64,000 nt of DNA from Mercurialis annua (GCF_937616625.2 NC_065570.1:10116001-10180000), one strand, 5' to 3'; shown: positions 44,719 through 55,685, counted from the stretch's first letter. The notes: generated by a model from the sequence alone, not told the origin. A program made the numbers and translations.

Positions 44719-44904
44719 GATCTCATCAATTGAGGAAGACCTAGATATTATAAATATGTAAAGCTAAAACATGGGATATATGCCAAGGAATCCAGAACTC
44801 AAAAGGAAGTAGAATCCTTCTTAGAATAGAATTCTAGACGACTGCACCTACCTTCCTAAATTTTAATTGGAAAAAGTTATTATTTTGTTATTTATGGATT
44901 TGCT
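44719..44904 (-). promoter_or_regulatory. Upstream region of the E2 gene
   Basis: AT-rich sequence 5' of the start codon (minus strand), with a TATA-like ATATTATAAATATG about 30 bases away from the ATG. A MITE begins about 190 bases upstream and could affect expression. Confidence 0.35.
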
Positions 44905-45228
44905 GGGTTATATATTTTTGAGGTCACCGTAACTTTAACTGTTTTATAAAACGCTACCGAATTATATTATTTTACAAAACGGTTACCGAACTAAAAAGAA
45001 TTATAAAACGGTTATCGAACTATTATAATTTTTATAAAAAGGTTATCAGCTTAATTATTATTTTTCTCCTTATCCACATTATTAATATAGTAACCCTTTT
45101 GTAGAAAAATAAAAATTTAGTTACTGTTTATAACTTTTTATAGTTCGGCAACTATTATGTAAGTTTTTATAATTGGTAACGATTTCATAAAAACAGTAAA
45201 GTTCGATGACCACAAAAAACTTTAACCC
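44905..45228. mobile_element. MITE upstream of the E2 gene, GGGTTA terminus
   Basis: The left end GGGTTATATATTTTTGAGG pairs with the right end inverse GGGTTAAAGTTTTTTGTGG. The arms continue with GTCACCGTAACTTTAACTG against GTCATCGAACTTTACTG and ACGGTTACCGAACTA-like words. The flanks GGATTTGCT and GGTTTTTCA match only partly. Non-coding. Confidence 0.7.
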
Positions 45229-46049
45229 GGTTTTTCAAGTGGGTAAATGATTTGTTATGAAAAATAAATGCTTTCTAAATAAAATATTTTTTTGTATAAT
45301 TACAACAACTAAATATTTTTTTATTTAAGTATATAGAATAAAACATATATTTTAATTTAAACATTTTTAAAAAATATCTATTTTATATATGTTTATATTA
45401 ATAATCTATCAAAAATATATTACTTGTAAATCGGTTAACTGCACAGTTTTTAAAATTTTAAATCCTAAACCTAAAAATATAAACCATAAACTTTAAATAT
45501 TCAAAACTAAATCTAAATTTTTAAACTAGACAGTCACATTTTCCAGTTTGGCTTTTCAATTTTAGTCCGATTAATCAATTTAATCATTTTTTTTGTCGGC
45601 GCTTCATTCCAACAAATAAAATTATTTTCATTACAAATATATTTTCAATTTTGTATTTTTTTTATTTACTTACTTCCTACATGTCATATTTTGAATTAGG
45701 GGTGGATATTTGACGGGATTTTAGAGAACCCGAAAACCGAAACTATATATTGATGAGTTTTGTAGAATTGCAAAAACTAACTTCTAAAGTTAAGAGTCCT
45801 ACTCTATATATACAAAGCAATTCATTAATTGTTTGTACACACACAATTAACGTGTGTGCGATAAGTCCTACTCTAATTATAAGTAGCTTGTAAAATTTCT
45901 GAAAACCGCACTTTCAAAATCTCCTTTCACTTGGTAAGATTTCTCTTGTTCTCTCCATCATATGCATTCCGCAATATATTTCAATTTCCTTTATTCAATA
46001 TTGTCCATAAGTATAAGAATTCCAACAATTCAATTGACGGTTATTTTTA
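45229..46049. other. AT-rich spacer
   Basis: No gene. TAGGGGTGGATATTTGACGG at about 45697 resembles one end of an hAT MITE, without its partner. ACACACACAATTAACGTGTGTG at about 45838-45859 is an imperfect palindrome. Confidence 0.35.
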
Positions 46050-46179
46050 AAAAGTGGATTTATTTTTCAAAACGGTGCATCATTATCACCATTATCATCA
46101 TGATTTTAATGATTTTGATTTAGTTTCCATAAAAATTACTCTCTTGGGTGATTGTCAAATTGGAAAATCAAGTTTCATG
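46050..46179 (+). pseudogene. P-loop exon fragment resembling septum-promoting GTP-binding protein (SGP1/Tem1-like)
   Basis: An open stretch reads HHDFNDFDLVSIKITLLG and then DCQIGKSSFM, followed at once by a splice-donor-like GTAAGT at 46180. GDCQIGKS fits the G1/P-loop (GxxxxGKS/T), and VS-IK-ITLLGDCQIGK is very like the start of the GTPase domain in plant SGP1-type small GTPases, which act in a Hippo/MEN-like cell-division pathway. No start codon lies in frame upstream (a stop precedes it), and no downstream exon with the expected DxGG switch II motif was seen up to 47180. It is therefore an isolated exon piece, captured or left behind. Confidence 0.5.
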
Positions 46180-47059
46180 GTAAGTATTACATAAATCAAT
46201 TGCAATTTTTTAGTATTCCATGGCTTAGCAACAGTAGTATATACTTAAGTCCTGAAATTCAACAGTTCTCTTCTCAATATGCAACAATAAATGGTGTGTA
46301 TCTCTAGATTTTTTTGAAATTTACTATCATGCTTTTGTCCATTTTTTTTATTTTTTGTTCATGTTTGGTTGCTCAAAAAATTGCATAATGACCATTCTAA
46401 AATCTGTATTTTTTATTTGGCGTGATTATATATCACATTTTTGGCGATTTCACTTTAAAGCATCTTAATGGTATTTTTTTCTATTAAAGATCATATTTGA
46501 ATAGATAAAATTTTTTTTTAATAATAATGAATAGAAAACTAATCTAAATTAAGCGAATTTCTAGTTTTAGAGATTGTAAAGTTTAAAATGCAGAAGTTAA
46601 TTGATTGCGAAAGAAGTAATAAAATATAGAATACATATTGTGTTTTTTAATATATAAATCTGTTTTGAAGAGTTAAACGGACTTTTATTTTATTTTTGAA
46701 TATAAAAAGTCCATTAAAGCATTGTTTAACTTTTAGATTTTTTATACAATTTTTAAAGTGTCCATTATAGATGCTCTAAAAAGTAAAATTTATATATTTG
46801 GTTATATCTTGGATTTTGGATGGAATATGGAACTATTCAACTCCGAAGGCAGATATGTGAAATTACTTTATTACTTTATTTTAGATTAATTTTTTCTTTT
46901 TTTGTATTACTTTATTTTATGTGTCATTATTTTTGTTTCATTATTTTTTGTAATGGTTTCTTCATAGCTTACTTTTATCTAGTGGATTTTTTGTGGTTAG
47001 TGATTTTGCAGGTAATATTATCTTGGTTGGGGTTCTATGTTGGCATAGTAGTACTGATT
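46180..47059. other. AT-rich spacer after the GTPase fragment
   Basis: No further GTPase exon is recognised. The ORF 46820-47116 is Phe/Leu/Ile-rich and its composition follows the base content. Not called as a gene. Confidence 0.35.
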
Positions 47060-47405
47060 GTGATACTCATTGGCGCTTCGGATATCGATAGAGGATGTGT
47101 TACTCACAAGACATGATGATCCAGTTCTGAATGGTACTGATGCTGCTAATTCCTCCTCTACCAATGACAGAGATGCCGAAGTAGTTATATAAATCTAGTT
47201 TTCTAATTCTCGAAAATTAGATTTCAAATGTAATTGGGTGGCCCATTTGGTGGCTAAAAAAGCCCTTGTCGATGACTGCATCTGCAGTTCTCATCATTCT
47301 CTTATGGAATGGCTCACTTAAAATTGTTGAGGAGTCGTTTATGTCTGTATTTCTCATGTTTTATTCAATGAAATTTTAGCCTTTGACAAAAAAAAATAAA
47401 AAAAA
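47060..47405 (+). mobile_element. LINE 3' end: RNase H tail with poly(A)
   Basis: Near 47215-47320 one frame reads KLDFKCNWVAHLVAKKALVDD then SLMEWLT before a stop, matching the N..AH.LAK.A end of RNase H domains in plant L1 elements. A 3' UTR and an A-rich tail (about 47387-47407) follow. Only the 3' few hundred bases are present, a typical 5'-truncated insertion. Confidence 0.6.
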
Positions 47406-47407
47406 AA

Positions 47408-48066
47408 TTATAAGTAGTAATTCAACAACTGTTTTTACACACAAAGTATGTGTGATGATGTTGATACACACATAATGTGTGTGTTAACGAGCTAAAAATA
47501 ATACAATAGCCGCCGTCATTTACACCTTTACCGTCTTGGTTCCATATAGCCCCCCTCAATCTGGTGCATATATTTCGAATATACCGAGGTTGATAAGAAA
47601 ATATTGAATCTCGATATACACTTATAAGTAGTATTCCTGCAGAAGCAGTTTTGAAACAACAGTTTTTAAAGCAGCAGCAGTTTCCAGCAGATTTCAACAA
47701 CAATAACATAAACTTTCTTTTGAATATTTTGGTCTGCTAGATATTAGTTTTGAGAAACAAAATGGGCAAGTGTATCCATAAGAACCTAGCTGAATATTCT
47801 ACATCCAAATTCGAATCATGCCGGTGCCACTACCAAATTCAACTTCTAATCATCTTCATTATGCATAGGCCTGAACAAATTTGGTGTGAGTACTATCAAG
47901 CTACTCCATTGACAATTCTGAATCCAATGAAAGTATCTCTCAAATGAATAATTTTCATTGAGGACTTTTATCAAACACATAATTAATGAGTTTAACTAAA
48001 AAATATATATGTCCACAAATAATCTCTTATGTTTACAATTGCTATCTAAAAGTCAGATGATACTCG
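47408..48066. other. Unclassified transcribed-looking leader region
   Basis: Contains TATGTGTGATG and CACACATAATGTGTGTG palindromic words, a CAG-rich stretch (AAAGCAGCAGCAGTTTCC) at about 47670, and then AAACAAAATGGGCAAGTG. Its lead TTATAAGTAGTAATTCA resembles 45885-45900. It is upstream of the unknown ORF at 48067 and may be its leader. No domain was recognised, including in the minus ORF 47422-47709. Confidence 0.3.
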
Positions 48067-48735
48067 ATGGCGGCTCAGCTCTCTCAACGGCATGCTCCTT
48101 CTTCTTCAGCCTTCATGCACGCCGGACCTGTAGTTGCAACCTCGTTCCCCAACATTGATCCTTTGAACAGGCTTATTTATTTTGAGAACTACCCTAATAA
48201 CTGGTTTTACTCGGACATTCAATCAGTTTTTGCAACTTTCAACCTTGGGATGCTGGGTATCAATTACTAGAGTACCTATAGGTGCTTGGGAGGAAGATTT
48301 TTTTCGGTGCATGAGTAATCGGTTATGAAGATTTACTTCGATGCATCCTTCCGGTTATAAGAAAAGATAAAATAGTCGTGGGATCTGTTCTCATATCGAC
48401 ATATTGCAAACGTATTGACTACACAATTCCTTTTCAGTTTAATGGTCAGGCGGGAGAGGTTTCAGTTTTTGAATCAGATATTCCAGTTGTATTTTCAGAG
48501 TTTGACTACTTTGATTCTGACTCTGATTCATCTCATTCTTCTTACCGTAGCTCTCCTGTTTTTGAACGAATAGGTTTATCATTGCAAGAGGTTAACGAAA
48601 GTCAAGTTAATGAAAGCCCCTCTAACTCGCGGGTTTCTTTTAATAAAATCGATATGACAAATGTTACTCAGCGACGTATATTGAAACGTATATATACTGT
48701 CTACTGGAAATTTGGAATTGAACTCACAAACAAAC
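48067..48735 (+). pseudogene. Unrecognised ORF, broken and split by a copia insertion
   Basis: Two frames follow each other. The first, 48067-48270 (MAAQLSQRHAPSSS..., DPLNRLIYFENYPNNWFYSD), ends in a stop. A short out-of-frame piece then reads PIGAWEEDFFRCMSNRL, and 48378 on reads STYCKRIDYTIPFQFNGQ followed by an acidic Ser-rich region (YFDSDSDSSHSSYRSS). The frame runs into the copia LTR at 48736, so the last residues of the 132-codon ORF are LTR-encoded. Removing the element and one CAAAC copy lets the frame go on only about three codons (PFR) before a stop. I do not recognise the protein. Order and style suggest the N-terminal part of a retroelement-type polyprotein, but no diagnostic motif supports it. 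Confidence 0.4.
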
Positions 48736-49067
48736 TGTTAGTTTTTAAACTTGAATTAATACAAAGGAAAACGTAAGTTATTAACTAAGTTTAAGTTTAA
48801 AGTATATTATGTGTTACTTCCATTAACTCCATGAGTCGTGTTATTGTAATAAGTTAAAGTTTACGTTAAAAATTATTAATAAGTTTATAAAAGTGAAGTT
48901 AATAGCTAATGCTATATATAAACTAGTATAAATTGAAATGTAAGAAAGCATATCAAATAAAGAAAAGCAAATACAAAAAGTTTAAACATATTGTTTCCTT
49001 TCTTTCTTTCTTTTGTGTGTGAAGTGTTTTGTGGGTATTTTTATTAACGGCCTACCATCTTCCAACA
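48736..49067 (+). repeat. Copia 5' LTR (332 bp)
   Basis: TGTTAG...CCAACA. Shares the TTGAATTAATACAAAGGAAA and CCTACCATCTTCCAACA blocks with the 3' LTR. A TATA-like AGTATAAATTG is near 48928. It has an extra TATTA next to AAAGTA that the 3' LTR lacks. Confidence 0.95.
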
Positions 49068-49097
49068 AAGTGGTATTAAAGTCATGATAGCAAAATG

Positions 49098-49690
49098 TCA
49101 TCGAGAGGGAATTCTTTTTTTTTTTCAATACCCACAACTCACTAAAACCAATTATGAAAATTGGTCTAATAGAATGAAAGCTATCCTTGGTTCACAAGGT
49201 GTGTGGGATATAGTTGAAAATGGTTTTGAGTCGGTCGAAGATGAGGCGGCATTAAATCAAGTTTAAAGAGATGCTTTGGAGAAAGATAGAAAGAAAGATC
49301 AAAGTGCTCTCACAATCATTCAGCAAGGTTTGGATGATGATATATATGTTCGAAAAGGTGGCAATTAATACTACCTCGAAGCAGGCATGGAAAACTCTTC
49401 AAAACTCTGTCATGGGAGTTGAGAAAGTATAGAAAGTTCGGCTTCAAACTCTAAGGCCTGACTTTGAATCACTCTTTATGAAGGAGAGTGAAACCATATC
49501 AGATTATACCACAAGAGTGTTGGTGGTAATTAATCAGATGAAGAGACTTGGAGAAAGAATAGAAGATTTTCGTGTGGTTGAGAAGATTTTTATGAAATTT
49601 AATCATGTTGTGGTTGCCATTGAAGAGTCGAAAGATACTGAGACCATGAAAATTGATCAATTATGTGGATTTTTTGTGTGCCCATGAAGA
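49098..49690 (+). pseudogene. Copia gag region, disrupted
   Basis: Starts in frame with YPQLTKTNYENWSNRMKAIL and LGSQGVWDIVENGFE, the usual start of copia gag (UBN2-type), which packages element RNA. A stop follows at about 49264. Later residues at 49478-49687 ([35 protein letters not shown]) continue the domain in another frame. At least one frameshift and several stops lie between. Confidence 0.85.
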
Positions 49691-49730
49691 AAGAATGAAT
49701 CGTGGAAAATAAGAACATGTTGATCAGGCC

Positions 49731-50882
49731 TTGCTAACAAAATCCTTTAGCAAATCAAGAGGTGATTCTTCTACTAGAGGTGGTCGTGGACAACTTTGTG
49801 GAAGAGGCTGTGGTCAAGGATATGGACGTGGTCAAGGAAGAGGTGAACAAGACTCTTTCAATCAAAATAGAAATCAAAATTTTCATAGAGGCCGTGACAG
49901 AGGAAGAGGAAGAAGCGATTATGGGGTGTACGAGAGGAAAAATGATAAAACTAGAGTGCAGTGTTACTCTTGTAGCAAGTATGGCCATTATTCCTGGGAA
50001 TGCCAAAATGAAGCAGTAGAAGAAAAGACAAAGCTTGTAGAACGCCAAGATGATGAAGCAAATCAAGCTTTATTTTTTTCTAGCAGGGAAGAAACCATAA
50101 CTCACAAGAGTGCTTGGTATCTTGATAATGGTGCCAGTAATCATATGATTGGGGATAAAAGTAAGTTCGTGGAACTCAATACTAAAATTATTGGTAATGT
50201 GCGATTTGGAGATGACACAAGGGTGGAAATTCATGGCAAAGGTACAGTTTTATTTGAGACAAAACATGGCAGTCATAAAAATCTTCAAGATGTTTATTAT
50301 ATTCCAAAATTGAAAAGCAATATTTTGAGTATTGGTCAGCTTTTGGAGAATGGTTGTAAAATTAATATGAAAGGGCGTACTCTATGGATTAAAGATCGTG
50401 ATGGTAATCTTATTGCCAAAGTGGCGATGAGAAAGAATAGAATGTTCATTCTAGATATGAAAGCAGGTGAAGCTATATGTTTGAAAGCTTGTGTGGAAGA
50501 TAGATCATGGATTTGGCATATGAGATTCGAGCATTTGAATTTTGAAAATCTAAAAGATTTAGGAAGAAAGAAAATGGTGAAGGATATTCCGGTTATTGAT
50601 CATCTGGGGCAGTTATGTGAAGCATGTTTACTTGGAAAACATTCAAGAAAGAGCTTTCCAAAGCAATCCCTCTCCAGAGCTACCAAGCCACTCCAGCTTA
50701 TTAATTCAGATGTTTGTGGTCCAATTAATCCTCAATCTCTTGGTAAAAGTTCTTATTTTGTGTTATTCATTGATGATTATACTAGAAAGACTTGGATTTA
50801 TTTCTTAAAGAATAAATTTGATGCTTTTGATTCTTTAAGAAATTCAAAGCTCTTGTTGAGAAAGAGAGTGGCTATAAAATAA
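49731..50882 (+). pseudogene. Copia zinc knuckle, protease and integrase N-terminal part
   Basis: Open frame of 383 codons. A Gly/Arg-rich segment leads to the CCHC zinc knuckle CYSCSKYGHYSWEC. The aspartic protease site reads LDNGASNHM, where D-T/S-G is expected, so Asn replaces the usual Thr/Ser and may weaken the enzyme. GAG-pre-integrase follows (WHMRFEHLNFENL, CEACLLGKHSRKSF, with the HHCC zinc ligands), then the integrase core start (SDVCGPINPQSLGKSSYFVL, FIDDYTRKTWIYFL). A frameshift at about 50833 cuts it; the true frame continues on the next piece. Confidence 0.9.
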
Positions 50883-51679
50883 AATCTTTGAGAACTGATA
50901 GAGGAGGAGAGTTTACTTTTAATGAATTTAAAAGTTTCTGTGAGTTGCATGGAACTCGGAGGTTCTTGACCGTTCCAGGATCATCCCAGCAAAATGGAGT
51001 TGCAGAGAGGAAGAATAGAATGATTCTGAATATGGCAGATCAATGCTGAAGAGTAAAAATATGCCAGAAGAGTTTTGGGCTGAAGTAGTTGCATGTGCTG
51101 TATATCTTTCAAATCGGTGTCCAACTAAGAGTTTGAAAGATGTGATCCCTCAAGAAGTCTGGAGTAAACAGAAGCCAAGTATGTCCCATTTGCTAGTTTT
51201 TGGGTCTATTGCTTATGTACATAAAGCAACAAAGGTCCAAGCTGGATGATAGAAGTGAGAAGTTTGTTTTCATCAGTTATGATGAGAATTCGAAAGGTTA
51301 TAGATTGTTCAATCCTGACAATGGAAAGATAGCGACTAGCATAGATGTTGAGTTTAATGAAAAACAATCATGGGACTGGAGTTCACAAAAGGAAGGATCA
51401 TATGATTTCCTACCTTACTTTGAAGATGAAGAACCAATATTTCATGAAGCTGAATTCATACTACCAGCTTCACCAGCTGCTTCATCCCAAACATCGACAT
51501 CAACATCACCTTCATCAAGTTCAAGTGACAGGCTAAGGAGATATCGAAATCTTGAAGACATTTATAATGAAATTGAAAGGTTAGATGACATGAACTTATT
51601 ATGTTTTCTTGCTGATATTGAACCTTTAAGTTTTGAAGACGCTATCAAAGATGAGAGGTGGATTCAAGCTGTGAATTAA
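50834..51679 (+). pseudogene. Copia integrase C-terminal part, frameshifted
   Basis: After the shift the frame reads KSLRTDRGGEFTFNEF and [16 protein letters not shown], which are the D and E parts of the integrase catalytic DDE set. A one-base loss at about 51032 moves the frame again ([30 protein letters not shown]). Another shift at about 51236 leads to SEKFVFISYDENSKGYRLFN and a Ser/Thr-rich linker up to a stop at 51677-51679. Confidence 0.85.
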
Positions 51680-53176
51680 GAGATCCAGTCCATCCAAAAG
51701 AATGATACTTGGAAATTTGTTTCTAATCCAAGTACTAATCAACCAATTGGGGTCAAATGGGTGAATAAAGTCAAGGAGAATGCTAAGGGTGATGTAGAGA
51801 GGTACAAGGCTAGATTTATGGCAAAAGGGTACAAATAGAGACAGGGCATGGACTATGAAGAGGTTTTTTCTCTTGTTGCTCGCATGGAGACTATCAGATT
51901 ATTGATTTCACTTGCAGATGAAAATCATTGGCAGATTCACCAGTTGGATGTCAAGTCAGCATTTCTAAATGGGTTTCTTGAAGAGGAAGTTTATATTGAA
52001 CAACACGAGGGGTATATTAATGCATGCTATGAAGATAAAGTGCTAAGACTTAATAAGGTTCTGTATGGGCTCAAACAAACACCGAGAGCGTGGAATAGCC
52101 GAATTGATAAGTATTTTCAAGGGAATGGCTTCCGCAGATGCATGCATGAGTATGCTCTTTATGTGAAAGAGCAAGATGGAGATTTGTTGTTTGTCTATAT
52201 CTATGTCGATGATCTCATTTTTATAGTTACTAATCCCAATATGTTCAATGACTTTAAAAAGACAAGGGAACGCGAATTAGAGATGAGTGATATGGGACTC
52301 ATGTCCTATTATTTGGGAATCGAATTAAAGAAAATGGCAGATGGTGTTTTCATATCACAGGAGTACTATGCAAAAGATATACTCAAGAAGTTTAATATGT
52401 CAAACTGCAAGCCTGTCAGCATCCCTATGGAAATTGGAGTAAAACTTTCGAAAGTGGAAGAAGATGTCAGGAGAATAGATTCAACTTTGTTCAAAAGTCT
52501 CGTTGGAAGTTTGAGATACTTAACTTGCACGAGACCGGACATCTTGTTTGCGGTTGGACTTGTCAGTCAATTCATGGAGAAACCCACAACTTCTCATATG
52601 AAAGCAGCCAAGAGAATTTTGCGATACCTGAAAGGTACACTTGATTATGGAATCTTTTATTCAGCTTCTAATGATTTCAAGTTGATTGGTTATTGTGATA
52701 GTGATTTTGATGAAGATATTGATGATAGAAAAAGAACTAGTGGTTTTATATTCTCGATGGAAAATAGTGCAATTTTTTGGTGTTCGAAAAAGCAACCAAT
52801 TATGGCACTTTCATCATGTGAATCTGAGTATGTTGCATCTACTTCATGTGCGTGCCATGAAATTCGGTTACGAAGGTTATTGGAAGAACTTCACTTAGAG
52901 CAAGGAGAAGCAACCAAGATTATGATAGATAACAAATCAGCTCAAGCACTAGCAAAAAATCCAGTGTTTCATGATCGAAGCAAGCATATCGATACAATGT
53001 ATCATTTCATCCGTGAGTGTATTGCAAATAAAGAAATTGAATTGGAGTATGTGAGAACTGATGATCAGGTTGCTGATATTTTCACGAAACCGTTAAAATA
53101 TGACAATTTTCAGAAGTTGAGGATGATGCTCGGAGTTACAAGAGGTTCAAGTTTACGGGGGAGTGTTAGTTATTAA
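51680..53176 (+). pseudogene. Copia reverse transcriptase and RNase H
   Basis: Begins after the stop with the RT entry KVKENAKGDVERYKARFMAK; a second stop (TAG at 51836-51838) precedes a 442-codon open frame. Motifs: HQLDVKSAFLNGFLEEEVYI, LNKVLYGLKQTPRAWN and the catalytic YVDDLIF near 52203. RNase H has CDSDFDEDIDDRKRTSGFIF, SSCESEYVA, and the C-terminal HIDTMYHFIRE and VADIFTKPL. The frame runs through the polypurine tract into the 3' LTR. The RT/RNase H half is the best kept part. Confidence 0.93.
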
Positions 53177-53501
53177 ACTTGAATTAATACAAAGGAAAAC
53201 GTAAGTTATTAACTATGTTTAAGTTTAAAGTATGTGTTACTTTCATTAACTTCATGAGTTATGTTATTGTAATAAGTTAAAGCTTAAGTTAAAAGTTATT
53301 AATACTTAAGTTTATAAAAGTGAAGTTAATAGCTATATGTACGTTAATGCTATAAACTAGTATAAATAGAAATGTAAGAAAGCATATTAAATAAAGAAGA
53401 ACAAATACAAAAAGTTTAAACATATTGCTTTCTCCCTGTCTTTCTTTTGTGTGTGAAGTGTTTTATGAGTATTTTTATTAAGGGCCTACCATCTTCCAAC
53501 A
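53164..53501 (+). repeat. Copia 3' LTR (338 bp)
   Basis: TGTTAG...CCAACA, preceded by TACGGGGGAG and followed by the CAAAC duplication. Contains small insertions (e.g. ATACTTAAG, TATGTACGT) not in the 5' LTR. Confidence 0.95.
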
Positions 53502-53506
53502 CAAAC

Positions 53507-54600
53507 CATTCCGTTGATTCATTCGCTGATGAGTTGATCTGAAACGAAAATACTAATTACATTTTAATGACAGTCCTAAGATTTCTAGATGATTTGCTAG
53601 ATTTAGAGTTAAGTTAATTAACGTGGTTAAGTTATTAAGCCTGTTAATGCTGGATTTGGACATCATTTTAAATCAATAAACAATATAAACATGCCCATAT
53701 ATAGTCGATATACATGAAAGTTTAGGGATACTTTTAACCTTAAAGAACTAGAGTGTCTGACACTCATCTATCGTCAAGCTGTTTATGCAGTCAAAATCTA
53801 GATTTGGTCAGAACATATAAATTCTTCTTCTGGTCAACACCCATTTACTGGTTCAATCACGGGTTGATTCCAAGTTCAAACGAATCCTGAATCGCATTTA
53901 GAAGTTGCTAGTCTCTAACGGGTTTAGGCTTCAAGGCCCGTATGATGTGATAGTCCATAAATCTGATGTGGCAGGCTAATGCTGACTTGGACAGGTCCAT
54001 TACAATATAGAATAATATCCTACAACTAATTGCAAATTTGTCGGCTCAAATTGAGCCCGAAAACACAAAATATAGTCTGGATCGAATCAAGAAGATCTGG
54101 GAGGGGTTTGGAGCTGAAAAACCATGGCGCCACTTTTTTGTTGCGGCAGCGCTAGGTTATGGTGGCGACAGCGCCACCAAGAGCTGATTTGTGGTAGTTC
54201 ATCAGTTTGGTCAAACAAACGTGCATAAACACTGAAAATCAGTTAGAACCACAAAAACATTCTAGAAAATTCTAGAATTCAAATATATTGACTAAAACTG
54301 GTAAAACATCCTAAAAACATGTTCTTATATCGATTCATGACAATCATGGAAAAACAGTGAATATAGTAGTTCATGATGAAAATACTGAAAATAAGCTAAG
54401 CATACATCCTAACTTCATGAAATTTAACAATTCTATCTATATGCAATGAAAAGTGATAAAAATAATTTGGGTCTTTAGAACTACCATTAAGATTAATTGG
54501 CTCGTTTTTTGGTGATCCGGACATAAAATTCATCTTTGGATTGATAGGTAGCAGCGCATTCTTATATGAATTGAAGCGTAGAAGCTTGTTTGATTGATTA
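53507..54600. other. Non-coding spacer, uncertain repeat origin
   Basis: The first bases (CATTCCGTTGATTC) are the continuation of the ORF split by the copia element. Beyond that, no gene is seen. The GC-richer stretch at about 54110-54190 (TGGCGCCACTTTTTTGTTGC, GCGACAGCGCCACCAAG) contains an imperfect inverted repeat. Part may derive from a giant-LTR element, but I could not align it convincingly. Confidence 0.3.
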
Positions 54601-54708
54601 GTGTGTGTGTGTGTGGGGGTGGGGGGGGGAGGAGGGTTGGTAGGAGGGGTGGTAGGGGAATGGTTTGGGGGTTGTGCGAGGGTGGGGGGTGTAGGGGAAT
54701 GGTTCAGT
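54601..54708 (+). repeat. GT microsatellite and G-rich tract
   Basis: (GT)n at about 54601-54614 runs into GGGGGTGGGGGGGGGAGGAG, then GAGGGTTGG, AGGAGGGGTGG, TTTGGGGGTTG and GAGGGTGGGGGG. There are at least eight runs of three or more G on the plus strand within about 90 bases, enough for several possible G-quadruplexes. Confidence 0.85.
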
Positions 54709-55399
54709 CAAGCTTAGTAGATTTTAGGGTCTTGTATTTTTGTTCGTAATATATTAATTATCTAGTCCGACCCTCGTTGATTAATGAGTTAAAAATGTTT
54801 AAATAGGTTAGGTTAGCTCTAGAATTTACTAGATTCTGAAAATTTCTATAATAAAATTAGATAGGTCGCTCGCATAGTTCCCTATCTACAATACTGCTAT
54901 TTACTGAAAATTTTTTACTGAAATAAAAAATAAATATAGAAGTAGAGTCATTTGAATGTATTGAATTAGTAATGTAAAAAGGAATATTTAGGTTAGCTTG
55001 AAAGTCTGAGTTATATAATTAGCAAGTTAAATTCATATTAAATTAGGTATACCATGAAAAAGGTGGCTAAAGAGCTATTTATGTCTTTAAGGTTTAGACA
55101 AGGTTTGAGTATTTCTAATTTAACCCATCAAACTTGTAAATTGTTCTATAAACTTTTAAGGCATTCTAAATAGTCCATTTTCTGAGATTAGTATGGGCTA
55201 TTTGCAATTAATTACGCTTCAATCTTTCAATTTCGTCACTGTGTACTAATCTAGCCATTTGAATTCAGACATTCAGATTGTTGGCTCGTCATTCAAATGA
55301 GTTTTTCTGGAAATTACAAATGGATGCTTCATTTTTTTATTACTTTTTACCTATCCGGAAAATAGTTGTCTACAATTAGCAATATAGATATAAGTAAAA
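54709..55399. other. Intergenic DNA, no gene seen
   Basis: AT-rich with no recognised coding or terminal-repeat signal. Confidence 0.4.
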
Positions 55400-55685
55400 G
55401 GTTAATTCGGATCCTGAACTTGCAACTTGGATCAAATAACTCCATTTGACCATTTTGATTAAGTATGCACAAATACTTTTTATTTTTTTTTTGTCAATTA
55501 AGGACAAAACTATATAATAAAAACAAGTTCAGAGATTAGGATTACCTAATTTTATCATTAATTGACCTAAAAATAAAGAGTAGTTATTAATTAACCTCAA
55601 AATTAAAGGTATTATCTTTAATTAAAAAAAATAGTTGAAAGTGAGTTATTTAAGATCGAATTACAAATTCAAGACCGCGTTGACC
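55400..55685. mobile_element. Probable MITE, diverged inverted arms
   Basis: The left arm (GGTTAATTCGGATCCTGAAC...GATCAAATAACTC) pairs with the inverse of the right arm (GGGTCAACGCGGTCTTGAA...GATCTTAAATAACTC). The ends resemble the GGGTTAAT family, and no target duplication is clear. Confidence 0.55.

Larger units (their letters stand above)
48736..53501 (+). mobile_element. Ty1-copia LTR retrotransposon, complete but defective, CAAAC target duplication
   Basis: LTRs at 48736-49067 and 53164-53501 both begin TGTTAG and end CCAACA. Perfect 5-bp duplications CAAAC lie at 48731-48735 and 53502-53506. A primer-binding-like TGGTATTAAAGTC (compare TGGTATCAGAGC, complementary to initiator tRNA-Met) follows the left LTR at 49071. 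A purine run TACGGGGGAG precedes the right LTR. Domains are in copia order: gag, zinc knuckle, protease, integrase, RT, RNase H. At least three frameshifts and several stops inactivate it. The LTRs differ by many substitutions and indels, so it is not very recent. Confidence 0.97.

Noticed and set aside
46820..47116. Hydrophobic ORF of 98 codons that could be a membrane protein
   Set aside because: Phe/Leu/Ile/Val richness follows from T-rich DNA; there is no family match and no promoter or homologous context.
48378..48776. Caulimovirus-like movement protein
   Set aside because: The ordering and style looked faintly virus-like, but no diagnostic motif of the 30K movement family or of viral RT lies in or next to it, so I did not make the call.
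49755..50066. Minus-strand ORF of 103 codons in the copia element
   Set aside because: Antisense shadow of the Gly/Arg-rich nucleocapsid region.
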